13,196 nt of DNA from Gammaproteobacteria bacterium (GTDB taxonomy: Bacteria > Pseudomonadota > Gammaproteobacteria > SZUA-229). Numbering within the stretch: the first letter of the stretch is position 1; every line of letters begins with the position of its first letter. Made by a program: the position numbers and the translations under genes. The notes under the pieces were generated by a model, which saw nothing but the letters and a program-made list of their open reading frames with translations, was not told where the DNA came from and did not search any database. Positions 6,804-13,196 of the stretch are shown one piece after another. The stretch lies in assembly GCA_026197015.1 (NCBI GenBank), contig JAPHRB010000048.1:1-13196 (forward strand), given 5' to 3'.

Positions 6804-7363
6804 GCATGCCCTGTCTGGTTGCTGAGTAGTTGCAGGTCGATTCCTAATAACATAGCAGCTGCAGTCCAGCGTTTTTCTATGGGAATATTAAATATGATAT
6901 CTTCGGTTGCCGGGCAGCTTAACCATGTGTTTTGTGAAATCTCATATTCCAGCTGACCTGGCCCCCAGCCTGCATAACCTAAAGAAATTAGCGATTGCTC
7001 GGGGCCTTCATTGTTAGCAATGGCCTGAATGATATCCTGTGAAGTGGTGACGGCAATATTGCGGGTGACTTTTAAACTTGAATCCCAGTTTCCGTGAGGA
7101 CGATGTAGAATAAAACCACGGTCTATTTGCACAGGGCCGCCACTTAGGATTATCTGATTATTAATTTCGTTGTTTTGACTGGTGATATGTAATTGTGAAA
7201 GTATTTCAATAAGACTGATTTCAGATGGGCGATTAATTGTTATGCCCAGAGCACCATTGTCATCATGTTCACAAATATAGGTGACAGATTGAGAAAAATT
7301 GCCATCATCCAGACTTGGCATGGCAATTAAAAAATGGTTTGTTAAGTTAGTTTCTTCAGTCAT
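6800..7363 (-). CDS. yqgE: YqgE/AlgH family protein (DUF179)
   Basis: 187 residues, the usual family length. Recognisable family phrases are NHFLIAMPSLDDGNFSQSV (9-27), then YICEHDDNGALGITINRPS, ILSGGPVQIDRGFILH, and YAGWGPGQLEYEI towards the C-terminus. Structures of the family exist, but its biochemical role is not settled. In Pseudomonas it has been named AlgH because of a reported effect on alginate production. It nearly always neighbours ruvX, as here, suggesting a linked cytoplasmic role. Its ATG overlaps the tonB stop by one base (TAATG), with AAGAAG upstream as a plausible ribosome binding site, and its stop overlaps the ruvX start by four bases. Confidence 0.93.
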   Translation of the reverse strand: MTEETNLTNHFLIAMPSLDDGNFSQSVTYICEHDDNGALGITINRPSEISLIEILSQLHITSQNNEINNQIILSGGPVQIDRGFILHRPHGNWDSSLKVTRNIAVTTSQDIIQAIANNEGPEQSLISLGYAGWGPGQLEYEISQNTWLSCPATEDIIFNIPIEKRWTAAAMLLGIDLQLLSNQTGHA

Positions 7364-8241
7364 TAATAGCTTCTTAGTTGATTGCTCTGAAACTCCCAGC
7401 TTCTTGTGATGTGAATTATGTCTGCCTGTTTCTGTAATTTGGCTGAAAATGGCGCAAATGGTGAAGACATTTTTACAATTCGTTTTGCTGCGTCATCTAA
7501 TATTTGATGGCCCGAAGAACGGCGTAAATTTATTTCTTTTAACGTTCCGTCAGAGTTAATAACAACATCAAGAATAAGTGTGCCGCTTAATTTTTCGCGT
7601 ATCGCCGCATCGGGATAATCGGCATTTCCAAGGCGTTCAACTTTATCAATCCAGCCGCGCATATAACTGGCTGCAATATACTCTTTAGTGCGCGAGTTTA
7701 AAAATTTTTCTTTTGGTTTTTGGGAAAATTCCTGCAATGTTAAACTGAGTTCTTCAGCCATGCGCGCGGCACGTTCATTTTGTTGCTGAGGTTTTAATAT
7801 TTGTTCAAGAACTTCTTTGCTGGTTTGTTTTTTATGTGATTCTGTTTTATGTGTAGATTTGTTTTGTGTGATAAATGCTTTCTGTGCAGTTTGCTTTTTT
7901 ATGGGGTTTTGTTGTTGACTTGCCTGTTGCTGAGCCATGCCCGGTTGTTGTGATAATGTGGGTGCTGAAAATAAATCAGTGCGCCTGACTTTCTTTTCGC
8001 TATTGCCGCCACCATCCTGAGACGTTTGTGCAAGGAAATCCGCTTTATCGGGTGTCTCAGAGTTGGATGTATTGACGAGAATGACGTCTAATGATGGTGG
8101 GATTTTTTGCTTCGCTGATGGAGATGAGACAAAGGTAATACCTAAAATCACAATGCCGTGAAATAACAGGGCAAAGAAAATTGTCATGCTTAGGCGGTCG
8201 CTTGAAGTGACCTTAGGCGGAGCTACGGGTCGGCTTGTCAT
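7363..8241 (-). CDS. TonB-family energy transducer (probable TonB3 counterpart)
   Basis: 292 residues with TonB layout: a short cytoplasmic N-terminus, a single membrane segment (about 18-38), a long periplasmic linker rich in Gln, Lys and Ser (about 90-160, including QQQASQQQ), and a C-terminal TonB domain (about 205-290) with YPDAAIREKLSGTLILDVVI followed by GTLKEINLRRSSG. Such proteins transmit proton-motive force from ExbB/ExbD to outer-membrane partners; no exbB or exbD is nearby. By position next to gshB and pilG it corresponds to P. aeruginosa TonB3, which is reported to be needed for twitching motility and pilus assembly, so I infer a pilus-related role over iron uptake. The linker lacks the Pro-rich EPEPEP/KPKPKP repeats of E. 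coli TonB. The start lies seven bases after apbE with no clear ribosome binding site, so it may depend on coupling. Confidence 0.85.
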   Translation of the reverse strand: MTSRPVAPPKVTSSDRLSMTIFFALLFHGIVILGITFVSSPSAKQKIPPSLDVILVNTSNSETPDKADFLAQTSQDGGGNSEKKVRRTDLFSAPTLSQQPGMAQQQASQQQNPIKKQTAQKAFITQNKSTHKTESHKKQTSKEVLEQILKPQQQNERAARMAEELSLTLQEFSQKPKEKFLNSRTKEYIAASYMRGWIDKVERLGNADYPDAAIREKLSGTLILDVVINSDGTLKEINLRRSSGHQILDDAAKRIVKMSSPFAPFSAKLQKQADIIHITRSWEFQSNQLRSY

Positions 8242-8248
8242 ATTTACA

Positions 8249-9292
8249 TTATAGAGGTGCTGTCGTTAATAGTGTAGTCTCAATTTGAGAATTAAATTTG
8301 AGGCGTTTTTTCATCGCCGGGCTAACATGAATTATTCCCTTATCGTCAATTAACATAACTTGTTTTAATTGCAGGTTTCTAGCTATTTCAAGCCATTTCT
8401 CTGGGCCTGCTACAAACAGTGCTGTAGCTGCGGCATCCGCCAGACCTGAGTTTGTGTGTAATACGGTAACTGATTGAACGCCCTCTGCGGGATAACCTGT
8501 GCGCGGGTCTAATATATGATGATAACGTTTTCCCTGGTAGAAATAAAAGCGTTCGTAGTCGCCAGAAGTGAATACGCTTTCTTCACTTCTGGTTTCTATT
8601 TTTGCTATCCAGGTATCTAACCTGGGATGTTTTATAGCAATATACCAGGGGCGTGTTCCGTGGCTACCAATTGCTTTCAGGTCACCGCCGGTGTTAATTA
8701 TGGCGTTTTTAATGCCTCTGTTTTTTAACATTTCCATTTCAATATCTATGGCATATCCTTTTGCAAAGGCGCCAAAATTCAGAGAAACAGCGTTATTATT
8801 TGTTTGTATTTTAACGCCATCAATATTTATATCGCTTAACTGAGGTTTGCGTTTTAGTATTGCATTAATGAGGTGTTTTTCTGGCGGTTTTATGTTGGGA
8901 TCTTTATGTTTGTGGATTTGCCATAAATTAATAAGCTCACCTATGGCGGGGTTGAATAACTGTTCTGTTTTGTCGCTTAAAACACTAGATTTTTTTATTA
9001 AATCTAAAACGCCGGGGCCACATGAAAAAGCAGTACCTGTTTTTAAAAGCAGATTAGTGCGTCCAATTGAGCCTGATTCCCAGGGAGACCAGGCAGTATG
9101 CATATAGGTAAAGTCTTCATCTAATTGTTTAAATGCGGCGTCCGCCTCATCCGCAGTGACGTCATACAATGTGATGTCTATTAATGTGCCAAAGTGCAGG
9201 CTGCTATGACGATGTTCTTCAGCTGTTTTTTCACAGGCCGTAAGACTTACTGTAAGGCTTAAAAATAAGAATAATGTAAATTTTTTTAACAT
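8249..9292 (-). CDS. apbE: FAD:protein FMN transferase, lipoprotein
   Basis: 347 residues. Residues 1-19 form a lipoprotein signal with the lipobox LTAC, so C20 would be lipidated and the protein anchored at the membrane, facing the periplasm. ApbE motifs follow: HTAWSPWESGSIGRTN (65-80), NFGAFAKGYAID (172-183), NTGGDLKAIG (200-209), HHILDPRTGYP (258-268) and SGLADAAATAL (282-292), the last holding metal-binding D286 and T290. The enzyme transfers FMN from FAD to a Thr/Ser of exported flavoproteins such as NqrB/NqrC or RnfG; no target gene is visible in the window. The old name 'thiamine biosynthesis lipoprotein' is misleading. It overlaps the end of gshB by seven bases and lies seven bases before tonB. 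As I recall the order in Pseudomonas, no apbE lies between gshB and tonB3, so this looks like an added gene. Confidence 0.95.
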   Translation of the reverse strand: MLKKFTLFLFLSLTVSLTACEKTAEEHRHSSLHFGTLIDITLYDVTADEADAAFKQLDEDFTYMHTAWSPWESGSIGRTNLLLKTGTAFSCGPGVLDLIKKSSVLSDKTEQLFNPAIGELINLWQIHKHKDPNIKPPEKHLINAILKRKPQLSDINIDGVKIQTNNNAVSLNFGAFAKGYAIDIEMEMLKNRGIKNAIINTGGDLKAIGSHGTRPWYIAIKHPRLDTWIAKIETRSEESVFTSGDYERFYFYQGKRYHHILDPRTGYPAEGVQSVTVLHTNSGLADAAATALFVAGPEKWLEIARNLQLKQVMLIDDKGIIHVSPAMKKRLKFNSQIETTLLTTAPL

Positions 9293-10233
9293 TTAATTTC
9301 TTCAATGTAATCCATAAGTTGTCCAGCAATATCAAGATTAAACTGTTTATCAATTTCACGAATACAGGTAGGACTAGTGATATTTATTTCGGTTAAATAG
9401 TCACCTATAACATCAAGCCCGGCAAATAATATTCCCATTTTTTTAAGGCTGGGGCCTACCTGATCTGCAATCCATTGTTCCCGTTCTGTGATAGGCATAG
9501 CTTTGCCAGTGCCACCAGCGGCAATGTTACCTCGTGTCTCCCCTTCGGCGGGTATGCGAGCAAGTGTGTAAGGAATGGCGTTTCCGTTTACCATTAATAT
9601 TCTTTTGTCGCCTGCTGTGATTTCAGGAATAAATTTTTGCGCCATTACCGTATTCTGACCAAAATTGAGCATAGTCTCAAGAATTACTGAAAGATTAACA
9701 TCATCTGGAGTTACCCTGAAAATGGATTGACCGCCCATACCATCCAGGGGTTTTAAAATAACGTCTTTAAATTTTATAACAAAATCGCGTAACTTTTTTG
9801 GCTCGCGACTTACCAGTACGTCTGTGCAGCATTGAGGAAACTGCGTAGCAAAAAGCTTCTCGTTAGCATCTCTGAGGCTGGCAGGTTTGTTAACAATGAG
9901 GCTGCCAAGTTGCTCTACCCTTTCCAGTAAATAGGTGGTGTAGATATATTCCATATCAAACGGTGGGTCAATGCGCATCAGAATGACATCTAAATTTGCC
10001 GCGTCCATGGTTTCAATGGTGCCAGCTTCAAACCATTTTTCATTATTATCAAACACCTTGATGGATCTATAGTCTGCTTTGACTATATTGTCCTCAAGGT
10101 AGAGGCCGCTTTGTTGTATGTAGTGTAATTTCCAGCCTTTTTTTTGTGCGGCGAGCATCATTGCAAGGCTGCTGTCTTTGTAGGGTGTTATGGATTCGAT
10201 AGGATCCATAACGATACCAATGTTTATTGTCAT
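9286..10233 (-). CDS. gshB: Glutathione synthetase
   Basis: 315 residues, almost the same as the E. coli enzyme (316). It joins gamma-glutamylcysteine and glycine using ATP to form glutathione in the cytoplasm. Visible features are an N-terminal GIVMDPIESI (5-14), RMDPPFDMEYIYTTYLLE, NKPASLRDANEKL, the ATP-grasp loop KPLDGMGGQSIFRV, and a conserved C-terminal TEINITSPTCIREI (about 281-294). The ATG at 10233 has AAAGGGG eight bases upstream. It is the first gene of the minus-strand run, so promoters in the divergent region upstream probably drive gshB and perhaps the genes after it. The seven-base overlap with apbE indicates cotranscription. Confidence 0.97.
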   Translation of the reverse strand: MTINIGIVMDPIESITPYKDSSLAMMLAAQKKGWKLHYIQQSGLYLEDNIVKADYRSIKVFDNNEKWFEAGTIETMDAANLDVILMRIDPPFDMEYIYTTYLLERVEQLGSLIVNKPASLRDANEKLFATQFPQCCTDVLVSREPKKLRDFVIKFKDVILKPLDGMGGQSIFRVTPDDVNLSVILETMLNFGQNTVMAQKFIPEITAGDKRILMVNGNAIPYTLARIPAEGETRGNIAAGGTGKAMPITEREQWIADQVGPSLKKMGILFAGLDVIGDYLTEINITSPTCIREIDKQFNLDIAGQLMDYIEEIKC

Positions 10234-10280
10234 CCGGGTGGCCCCTTTAATGTTTTTATAACGGTGAATAATTCTATATT

Positions 10281-10318
10281 ACACCATTATTTTAATAAGT
10301 GCTTAATAATCATGGTGT
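10281..10318. repeat. Inverted repeat ACACCAT/ATGGTGT
   Basis: ACACCAT (10281-10287) and ATGGTGT (10312-10318) are exact reverse complements with 24 bases between them. The pairing extends inward over three more base pairs after one mismatch (ATT/AAT). In the gshB mRNA this could form a hairpin in the 5' leader; as DNA it could be an operator. The A/T-rich interior and lack of a T-run argue against a terminator. Confidence 0.35.
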
Positions 10319-10387
10319 TAGTTGTAATTCCTTAGGGTTTTATGTAAGGTTTTGGCGTAACTAGTTTATTTGGGGGATATTTTTTAT

Positions 10388-10416
10388 TTGCGAAACTGAA
10401 TAACATGAGCTACATT
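10388..10416 (+). promoter_or_regulatory. Possible sigma-70-type promoter for pilGHIJ
   Basis: TTGCGA (10388-10393) and TACATT (10411-10416) are separated by 17 bases, each matching four of six consensus positions. The site lies about 75 bases upstream of the pilG ATG. A second, weaker candidate is TTGAGT (10425-10430) with TATGAT (10451-10456), but its 20-base spacing is too long. Hits like this are expected by chance in A/T-rich DNA. Confidence 0.3.
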
Positions 10417-10492
10417 CACAAATATTGAGTGAACTAAATATAGCCTGATATATGATTCAGGTGGACCTTTATTGGGGAAGAACGGGACGGCT

Positions 10493-10885
10493 ATGGCAGA
10501 AGATTCCGCAGGTATTAGTAACCTGAAAGTAATGGTGATTGATGATAGTAAGACAATTCGTCGCACTGCAGAAAATTTACTAAAAAAAGAAGGTTGTGAT
10601 GTAGTGACCGCTGTCGATGGCTTTGAGGCGTTGTCAAAGATTGCTGAGCACAAACCGGATATAATTTTTGTCGATATTATGATGCCACGTCTTGATGGTT
10701 ATCAAACGTGCGCGCTGATTAAACATAATCGTATGTTTAAATCCACGCCTGTAATTATGTTATCTAGTAAAGACAGCATATTCGACCGTGCGCGTGGGCG
10801 TATTGTCGGTTCAGACCAGTATTTAACCAAACCTTTCACAAAAGATGATTTGCTTGGTGCGATTAAAGAATATGCGATAAATTAA
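10493..10885 (+). CDS. pilG: Twitching motility response regulator PilG
   Basis: 130 residues, a single CheY-like receiver domain. Acidic pocket D17/D18 (VMVIDDSKTIRRTAENLL), phospho-acceptor D61 in IIFVDIMMPRLDGYQTCALIK, and K113 in LTKPF are all present. The phrases DGYQTCALIK and RGRIVGSDQYLTKPF are nearly identical to what I recall of P. aeruginosa PilG. There, PilG receives phosphate from ChpA and promotes pilus extension and cAMP signalling at the cell pole. The ATG at 10493 gives a short N-terminus like that of known PilG. An in-frame TTG at 10472 would add seven residues and has a stronger ribosome binding site (AGGTGGA at 10459, seven bases away), so it remains a real alternative. 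PilG is the first gene of the Pil-Chp run. Confidence 0.95.
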   Translation: MAEDSAGISNLKVMVIDDSKTIRRTAENLLKKEGCDVVTAVDGFEALSKIAEHKPDIIFVDIMMPRLDGYQTCALIKHNRMFKSTPVIMLSSKDSIFDRARGRIVGSDQYLTKPFTKDDLLGAIKEYAIN

Positions 10886-10935
10886 GTGGTCGTCAGGCCG
10901 CATTAAATAAATATTTAAGAGGTTTTAATAATTGA

Positions 10936-11304
10936 ATGGCTAATATCCTGATCATTGATGACTCACCTACAGAGGTGCACGTGTTTAAGACCATGCTTGA
11001 AAAAAATGGTCATACAGTACATGTTTCTGAGACAGGTGAAGAAGGGATTGTTAAAGCCAAAGAGATCATTCCTGATCTGGTGTTAATGGATATTGTTATG
11101 CCAGGCATTAATGGTTTTCAGGCGACAAGACAGTTGGCAACAATTGAAGAGACGTCCCATATACCTGTAATTATTGTAACCACCAAAGATCAGGAAACTG
11201 ACAAGGTGTGGGGAATACGCCAGGGTGCTAAAGATTATATCGTTAAGCCTGTAAAAGAAAACGATTTGATGGCCCGTGTTAATTCCGCACTGGCTGCTAA
11301 ATAA
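10936..11304 (+). CDS. pilH: Twitching motility response regulator PilH
   Basis: 122 residues, a second CheY-like receiver. It has D8/D9 in ILIIDDSPTE, phospho-acceptor D52 in LVLMDIVMPGINGFQATRQL, and K104 in VKPV. The stretch VIIVTTKDQETDKVWG is a PilH hallmark. In P. aeruginosa PilH is the second ChpA target and acts as a phosphate sink or retraction-favouring regulator, opposite to PilG. It starts 50 bases after pilG, with AGAGG about 13 bases before the ATG. The gap holds a 16-base A/T palindrome of no evident function. Confidence 0.95.
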   Translation: MANILIIDDSPTEVHVFKTMLEKNGHTVHVSETGEEGIVKAKEIIPDLVLMDIVMPGINGFQATRQLATIEETSHIPVIIVTTKDQETDKVWGIRQGAKDYIVKPVKENDLMARVNSALAAK

Positions 11305-11319
11305 GGCTGATAATAAAAA

Positions 11320-11850
11320 ATGTATGACGCTTTTCAAAGACTAAAAGAAATAGAGCAAAAATGTCTTGAAAGAGCAAAAGATATGCCGTCTGTTGAACGT
11401 GCTACAGACGATTGGACGGGCATAGGGTTTAAAATTGCCGGTATAAATTTGCTTTCAAATATGGGTGAAGTTGCTGAGATTCTTGATGCGCCATCTTTTA
11501 CACGAGTACCTGGCGTTAAACCCTGGGTAGTCGGAATCGCAAATGTTCGGGGTGGTTTATTGCCGCTTATGGATTTGAAACGGTTTGTAACAGGGGAGTC
11601 AATAAGCAGCTTGAGCTCTGCCCGTGTCATGGTTGTGAATCATAACGGCTTACATACCGGTTTAATAGTTGAAGAAGTGCAGGGTATGAGGCACTTTTCA
11701 ATGGATGACCAGGCATTTGAATTACCTGATGTAAATAATAAATTAAAACCTTACATCAAGCAGGCATTTGAGAAAGAGAATGAATTTTGGCCCGTGTTTA
11801 GTATGCATGCGCTAGTTGAAGATGAACGTTTCTTACACGCATCGTTGTAA
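11320..11850 (+). CDS. pilI: CheW-like adaptor PilI
   Basis: 176 residues, one CheW domain. Conserved phrases are GIGFKIAGINLLSNMGEVAEIL (34-55), VPGVKPWVVGIANVRGGLLPLMDL (62-85) and GLIVEEVQGMRHF. In P. aeruginosa PilI links the receptor PilJ to the histidine kinase ChpA at the inner-membrane face. Length and N-terminal helix (FQRLKEIEQKCLERAKDMP) agree with that protein. The ATG lies 15 bases after the pilH stop with only a weak AAGG upstream, so coupling to pilH is likely. Confidence 0.94.
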   Translation: MYDAFQRLKEIEQKCLERAKDMPSVERATDDWTGIGFKIAGINLLSNMGEVAEILDAPSFTRVPGVKPWVVGIANVRGGLLPLMDLKRFVTGESISSLSSARVMVVNHNGLHTGLIVEEVQGMRHFSMDDQAFELPDVNNKLKPYIKQAFEKENEFWPVFSMHALVEDERFLHASL

Positions 11851-11858
11851 GAGGTAGA

Positions 11859-11894
11859 ATGAATATAAAGATCAAAATGGTTTGTGCATTTTGA
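11859..11894 (+). CDS. Possible 11-codon micro-ORF between pilI and pilJ
   Basis: ATG at 11859 to TGA at 11892-11894, encoding MNIKIKMVCAF. It has a good ribosome binding site, AAGAGGT, that overlaps the pilI stop. Codons 5-12 lie inside the hairpin at 11871-11895. Without homologues it may be chance; the strong ribosome binding site for so short a frame is what draws attention. Confidence 0.25.
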   Translation: MNIKIKMVCAF

Positions 11895-11895
11895 T
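11871..11895 (+). repeat. Perfect hairpin between pilI and pilJ
   Basis: ATCAAAATG (11871-11879) and CATTTTGAT (11887-11895) are perfect reverse complements around a 7-base loop. No T-run follows, so it is not a standard terminator. It sits in the 66-base pilI-pilJ gap, 21 bases before the pilJ ATG, where it could affect mRNA stability or pilJ translation. Confidence 0.5.
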
Positions 11896-11916
11896 TGCAT
11901 GGGAGATAAGAATAAT

Positions 11917-13196
11917 ATGAGTGCAGCAAAACGAAACCCGTTTGCTATTGGTAAAATTAGTAAACCCATTTTGATCCTGGGTGTGCTCTTATTTCTTTCT
12001 GTTATCGCGATGGCGATCAGTTTAATTTTTGCGGCACGTGAGCAAGGTTATCAACAGCAATATATCGAAATAGTATCAGAGCAAAAATTATTATCACAGC
12101 GACTAGCTACTTTATCGTTAGAGTCAGCGACCGGTAGAGAAACAGCGTTTATTCAGTTAGAGCAGTTTCGAGACCGTTATGATGAAACTCTGGATATCTT
12201 TAAAAACGGCAATCCTTCTACAGGTCTACCTGCACTTCCTAAATCGGCACGCGCACAATATCAGGTTGTAACTGAGGTGTGGTACGGTGATGACTCTGGA
12301 ACAAGCGCAAATACTTACCGGGCCAATATTGGAAACATCCTTGATGGTAAATTAGCTATCTCGGAAGTTAGTGAGTTTGTTCTGGTTATTCAGGAATTTA
12401 TACCTCAATTATTATCTTTCTCTGAGGAAGTTGTGGATTTGCTGGTTGCGCGCGATGCTACGCCTCACCAGGTATTTATGGCATCTCGACAGTTGATGCT
12501 GACACAGCGTATTGAAAATAACATGAACCGTGTTTTATCAGGTGGTGATGGTGCGGCTGCAGCGGCTGACCGTTTTGGTCGAGATGCGGCACGATTTGGT
12601 GCTGTATTAGAAGCGATGTTAAAAGGATCCAGGGCTTTACGAATTCAAAAAGTCAATGATGAAGTGGTAAGAATAAAACTACGTGAAGTTGCGATGTTAT
12701 TCAGTTCTGTATCAGACCACGTTGAAGCGATTTTAGAATTATCTCCCGATTTATTTGATGTTAAAAACTCAGCCGGTGAGATAGAGGGGTTAGGTGTACA
12801 GTTACTGAAAGAGACTGAAGGCCTGGAAAAAGAAATTGTTGAGCACGGTAAGTTCCTTGATATCTTCCGTTGGGTTGGTATCGGTGCTGGTGGTTTAGCG
12901 GTAATCGTTATTATCCTGGCGGGTGTTCTTATGGTTCGCGACTCCAGTGAACGTGAGGATGCAGCACTTGAACAAAACAGACGAAATCAGCGAGCTATTT
13001 TACGATTACTGGATGAAATGGCCAACCTCGCGGAAGGTGATTTAACGGTACACGCTACGGTAACAGAAGAAATTACCGGGGCCATCGCAGACTCTGTTAA
13101 CTATGCGATTGACGCACTTAGGTCACTTGTTGCTACCATCAATACAACAGCGGTGGAAGTATCATCGGCGGCAGAGAAAACGCAGGCAACTGCGAC
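11917..13196 (+). CDS. pilJ: Type IV pilus methyl-accepting chemoreceptor PilJ, N-terminal part
   Basis: 426 codons are visible and the frame stays open at the right edge, so the gene is partial (P. aeruginosa PilJ has about 680 residues). Layout: cytoplasmic start MSAAKRNPFAIGK, membrane segment about 16-38, a periplasmic PilJ-type sensor region (about 40-316) containing LLSQRLATLSLESATG and MLTQRIENNMNRVL, a second membrane segment about 318-340, then a HAMP-like region (about 341-395) with EMANLAEGDLTVHATVTEEITGAIAD split over two lines, and the start of the signalling coiled coil. The receptor senses pilus state or surface contact and signals through PilI to ChpA. GGGAG (11901-11905) is the likely ribosome binding site. 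pilK and chpA would be expected beyond the edge. Confidence 0.95.
   Translation, partial: MSAAKRNPFAIGKISKPILILGVLLFLSVIAMAISLIFAAREQGYQQQYIEIVSEQKLLSQRLATLSLESATGRETAFIQLEQFRDRYDETLDIFKNGNPSTGLPALPKSARAQYQVVTEVWYGDDSGTSANTYRANIGNILDGKLAISEVSEFVLVIQEFIPQLLSFSEEVVDLLVARDATPHQVFMASRQLMLTQRIENNMNRVLSGGDGAAAAADRFGRDAARFGAVLEAMLKGSRALRIQKVNDEVVRIKLREVAMLFSSVSDHVEAILELSPDLFDVKNSAGEIEGLGVQLLKETEGLEKEIVEHGKFLDIFRWVGIGAGGLAVIVIILAGVLMVRDSSEREDAALEQNRRNQRAILRLLDEMANLAEGDLTVHATVTEEITGAIADSVNYAIDALRSLVATINTTAVEVSSAAEKTQATA

Larger units (their letters stand above)
10234..10492. promoter_or_regulatory. Divergent gshB/pilG control region
   Basis: This A/T-rich stretch of 259 bases separates the divergent gshB and pilG starts. 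It contains an inverted repeat near the gshB side and a plausible promoter near the pilG side, both listed separately. I see no small gene in it. It must carry promoters for two operons, one metabolic and one for pilus chemosensing. Confidence 0.6.

Noticed and set aside
10903..10918. 16-base A/T palindrome between pilG and pilH (TTAAATA-AA-TATTTAA)
   Set aside because: Purely A/T, with no T-run or GC stem; expected by chance in such sequence.
1..13196. A mobile element, defence island or CRISPR array
   Set aside because: Genes are core functions in conserved order with overlapping boundaries. I see no transposase, integrase, regularly spaced repeats or toxin-antitoxin pair.

Overview
The window looks like chromosomal DNA from a gammaproteobacterium with fairly AT-rich coding sequence. 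The main evidence is gene order. The block pyrC'-pyrB-pyrR-ruvX-yqgE-tonB-(apbE)-gshB, with a divergent pilG-pilH-pilI-pilJ, matches the order known from Pseudomonas aeruginosa (the tonB3/gshB/pilG neighbourhood), except that apbE is added here. The AT-rich composition and short coupled genes argue against Pseudomonas itself. I cannot name the genus.

Layout. (1) Positions 1-384, minus: the N-terminal part of a nucleoside-recognition-domain (SpmA-like) membrane protein that runs off the left edge. (2) 433-3228, plus: a large exported serine protease with two trypsin-like domains and four PDZ-like regions. It resembles the fungal Nma111/Ynm3 and plant DegP7 proteins more than ordinary DegP/DegQ. 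(3) 3229-3404: a gene-free convergent gap with several inverted repeats. (4) 10233 down to 3405, minus: a tightly packed run of eight genes, gshB, apbE, tonB, yqgE, ruvX, pyrR, pyrB and pyrC', most joined by 1-7 base overlaps or gaps. The only sizeable internal gap is 167 bases between pyrR and pyrB. (5) 10234-10492: a divergent regulatory region. (6) 10493 to the right edge, plus: pilG, pilH, pilI and the first 426 codons of pilJ, the start of the Pil-Chp chemosensory system for type IV pilus twitching.

How the genes work together. PyrR, PyrB and PyrC' belong to de novo pyrimidine synthesis. PyrC' here has lost key dihydroorotase metal ligands and is expected to be a structural partner of PyrB, so an active dihydroorotase must be encoded elsewhere. 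GshB makes glutathione, ApbE is an exported flavin transferase, and the TonB-like protein is the probable counterpart of P. aeruginosa TonB3, which is linked to twitching motility. That would tie it functionally to the pil genes across the divergent promoter. PilG and PilH are CheY-like regulators, PilI is a CheW-like adaptor and PilJ is the receptor.

Most of the window is ordinary conserved core DNA. The points most worth a second look are the bacterial Nma111-type double protease, the structured convergent gap after it, the pyrR-pyrB leader with a possible leader peptide, and the hairpin with a micro-ORF between pilI and pilJ. I found no CRISPR array, insertion sequence, tRNA, rRNA or defence system.
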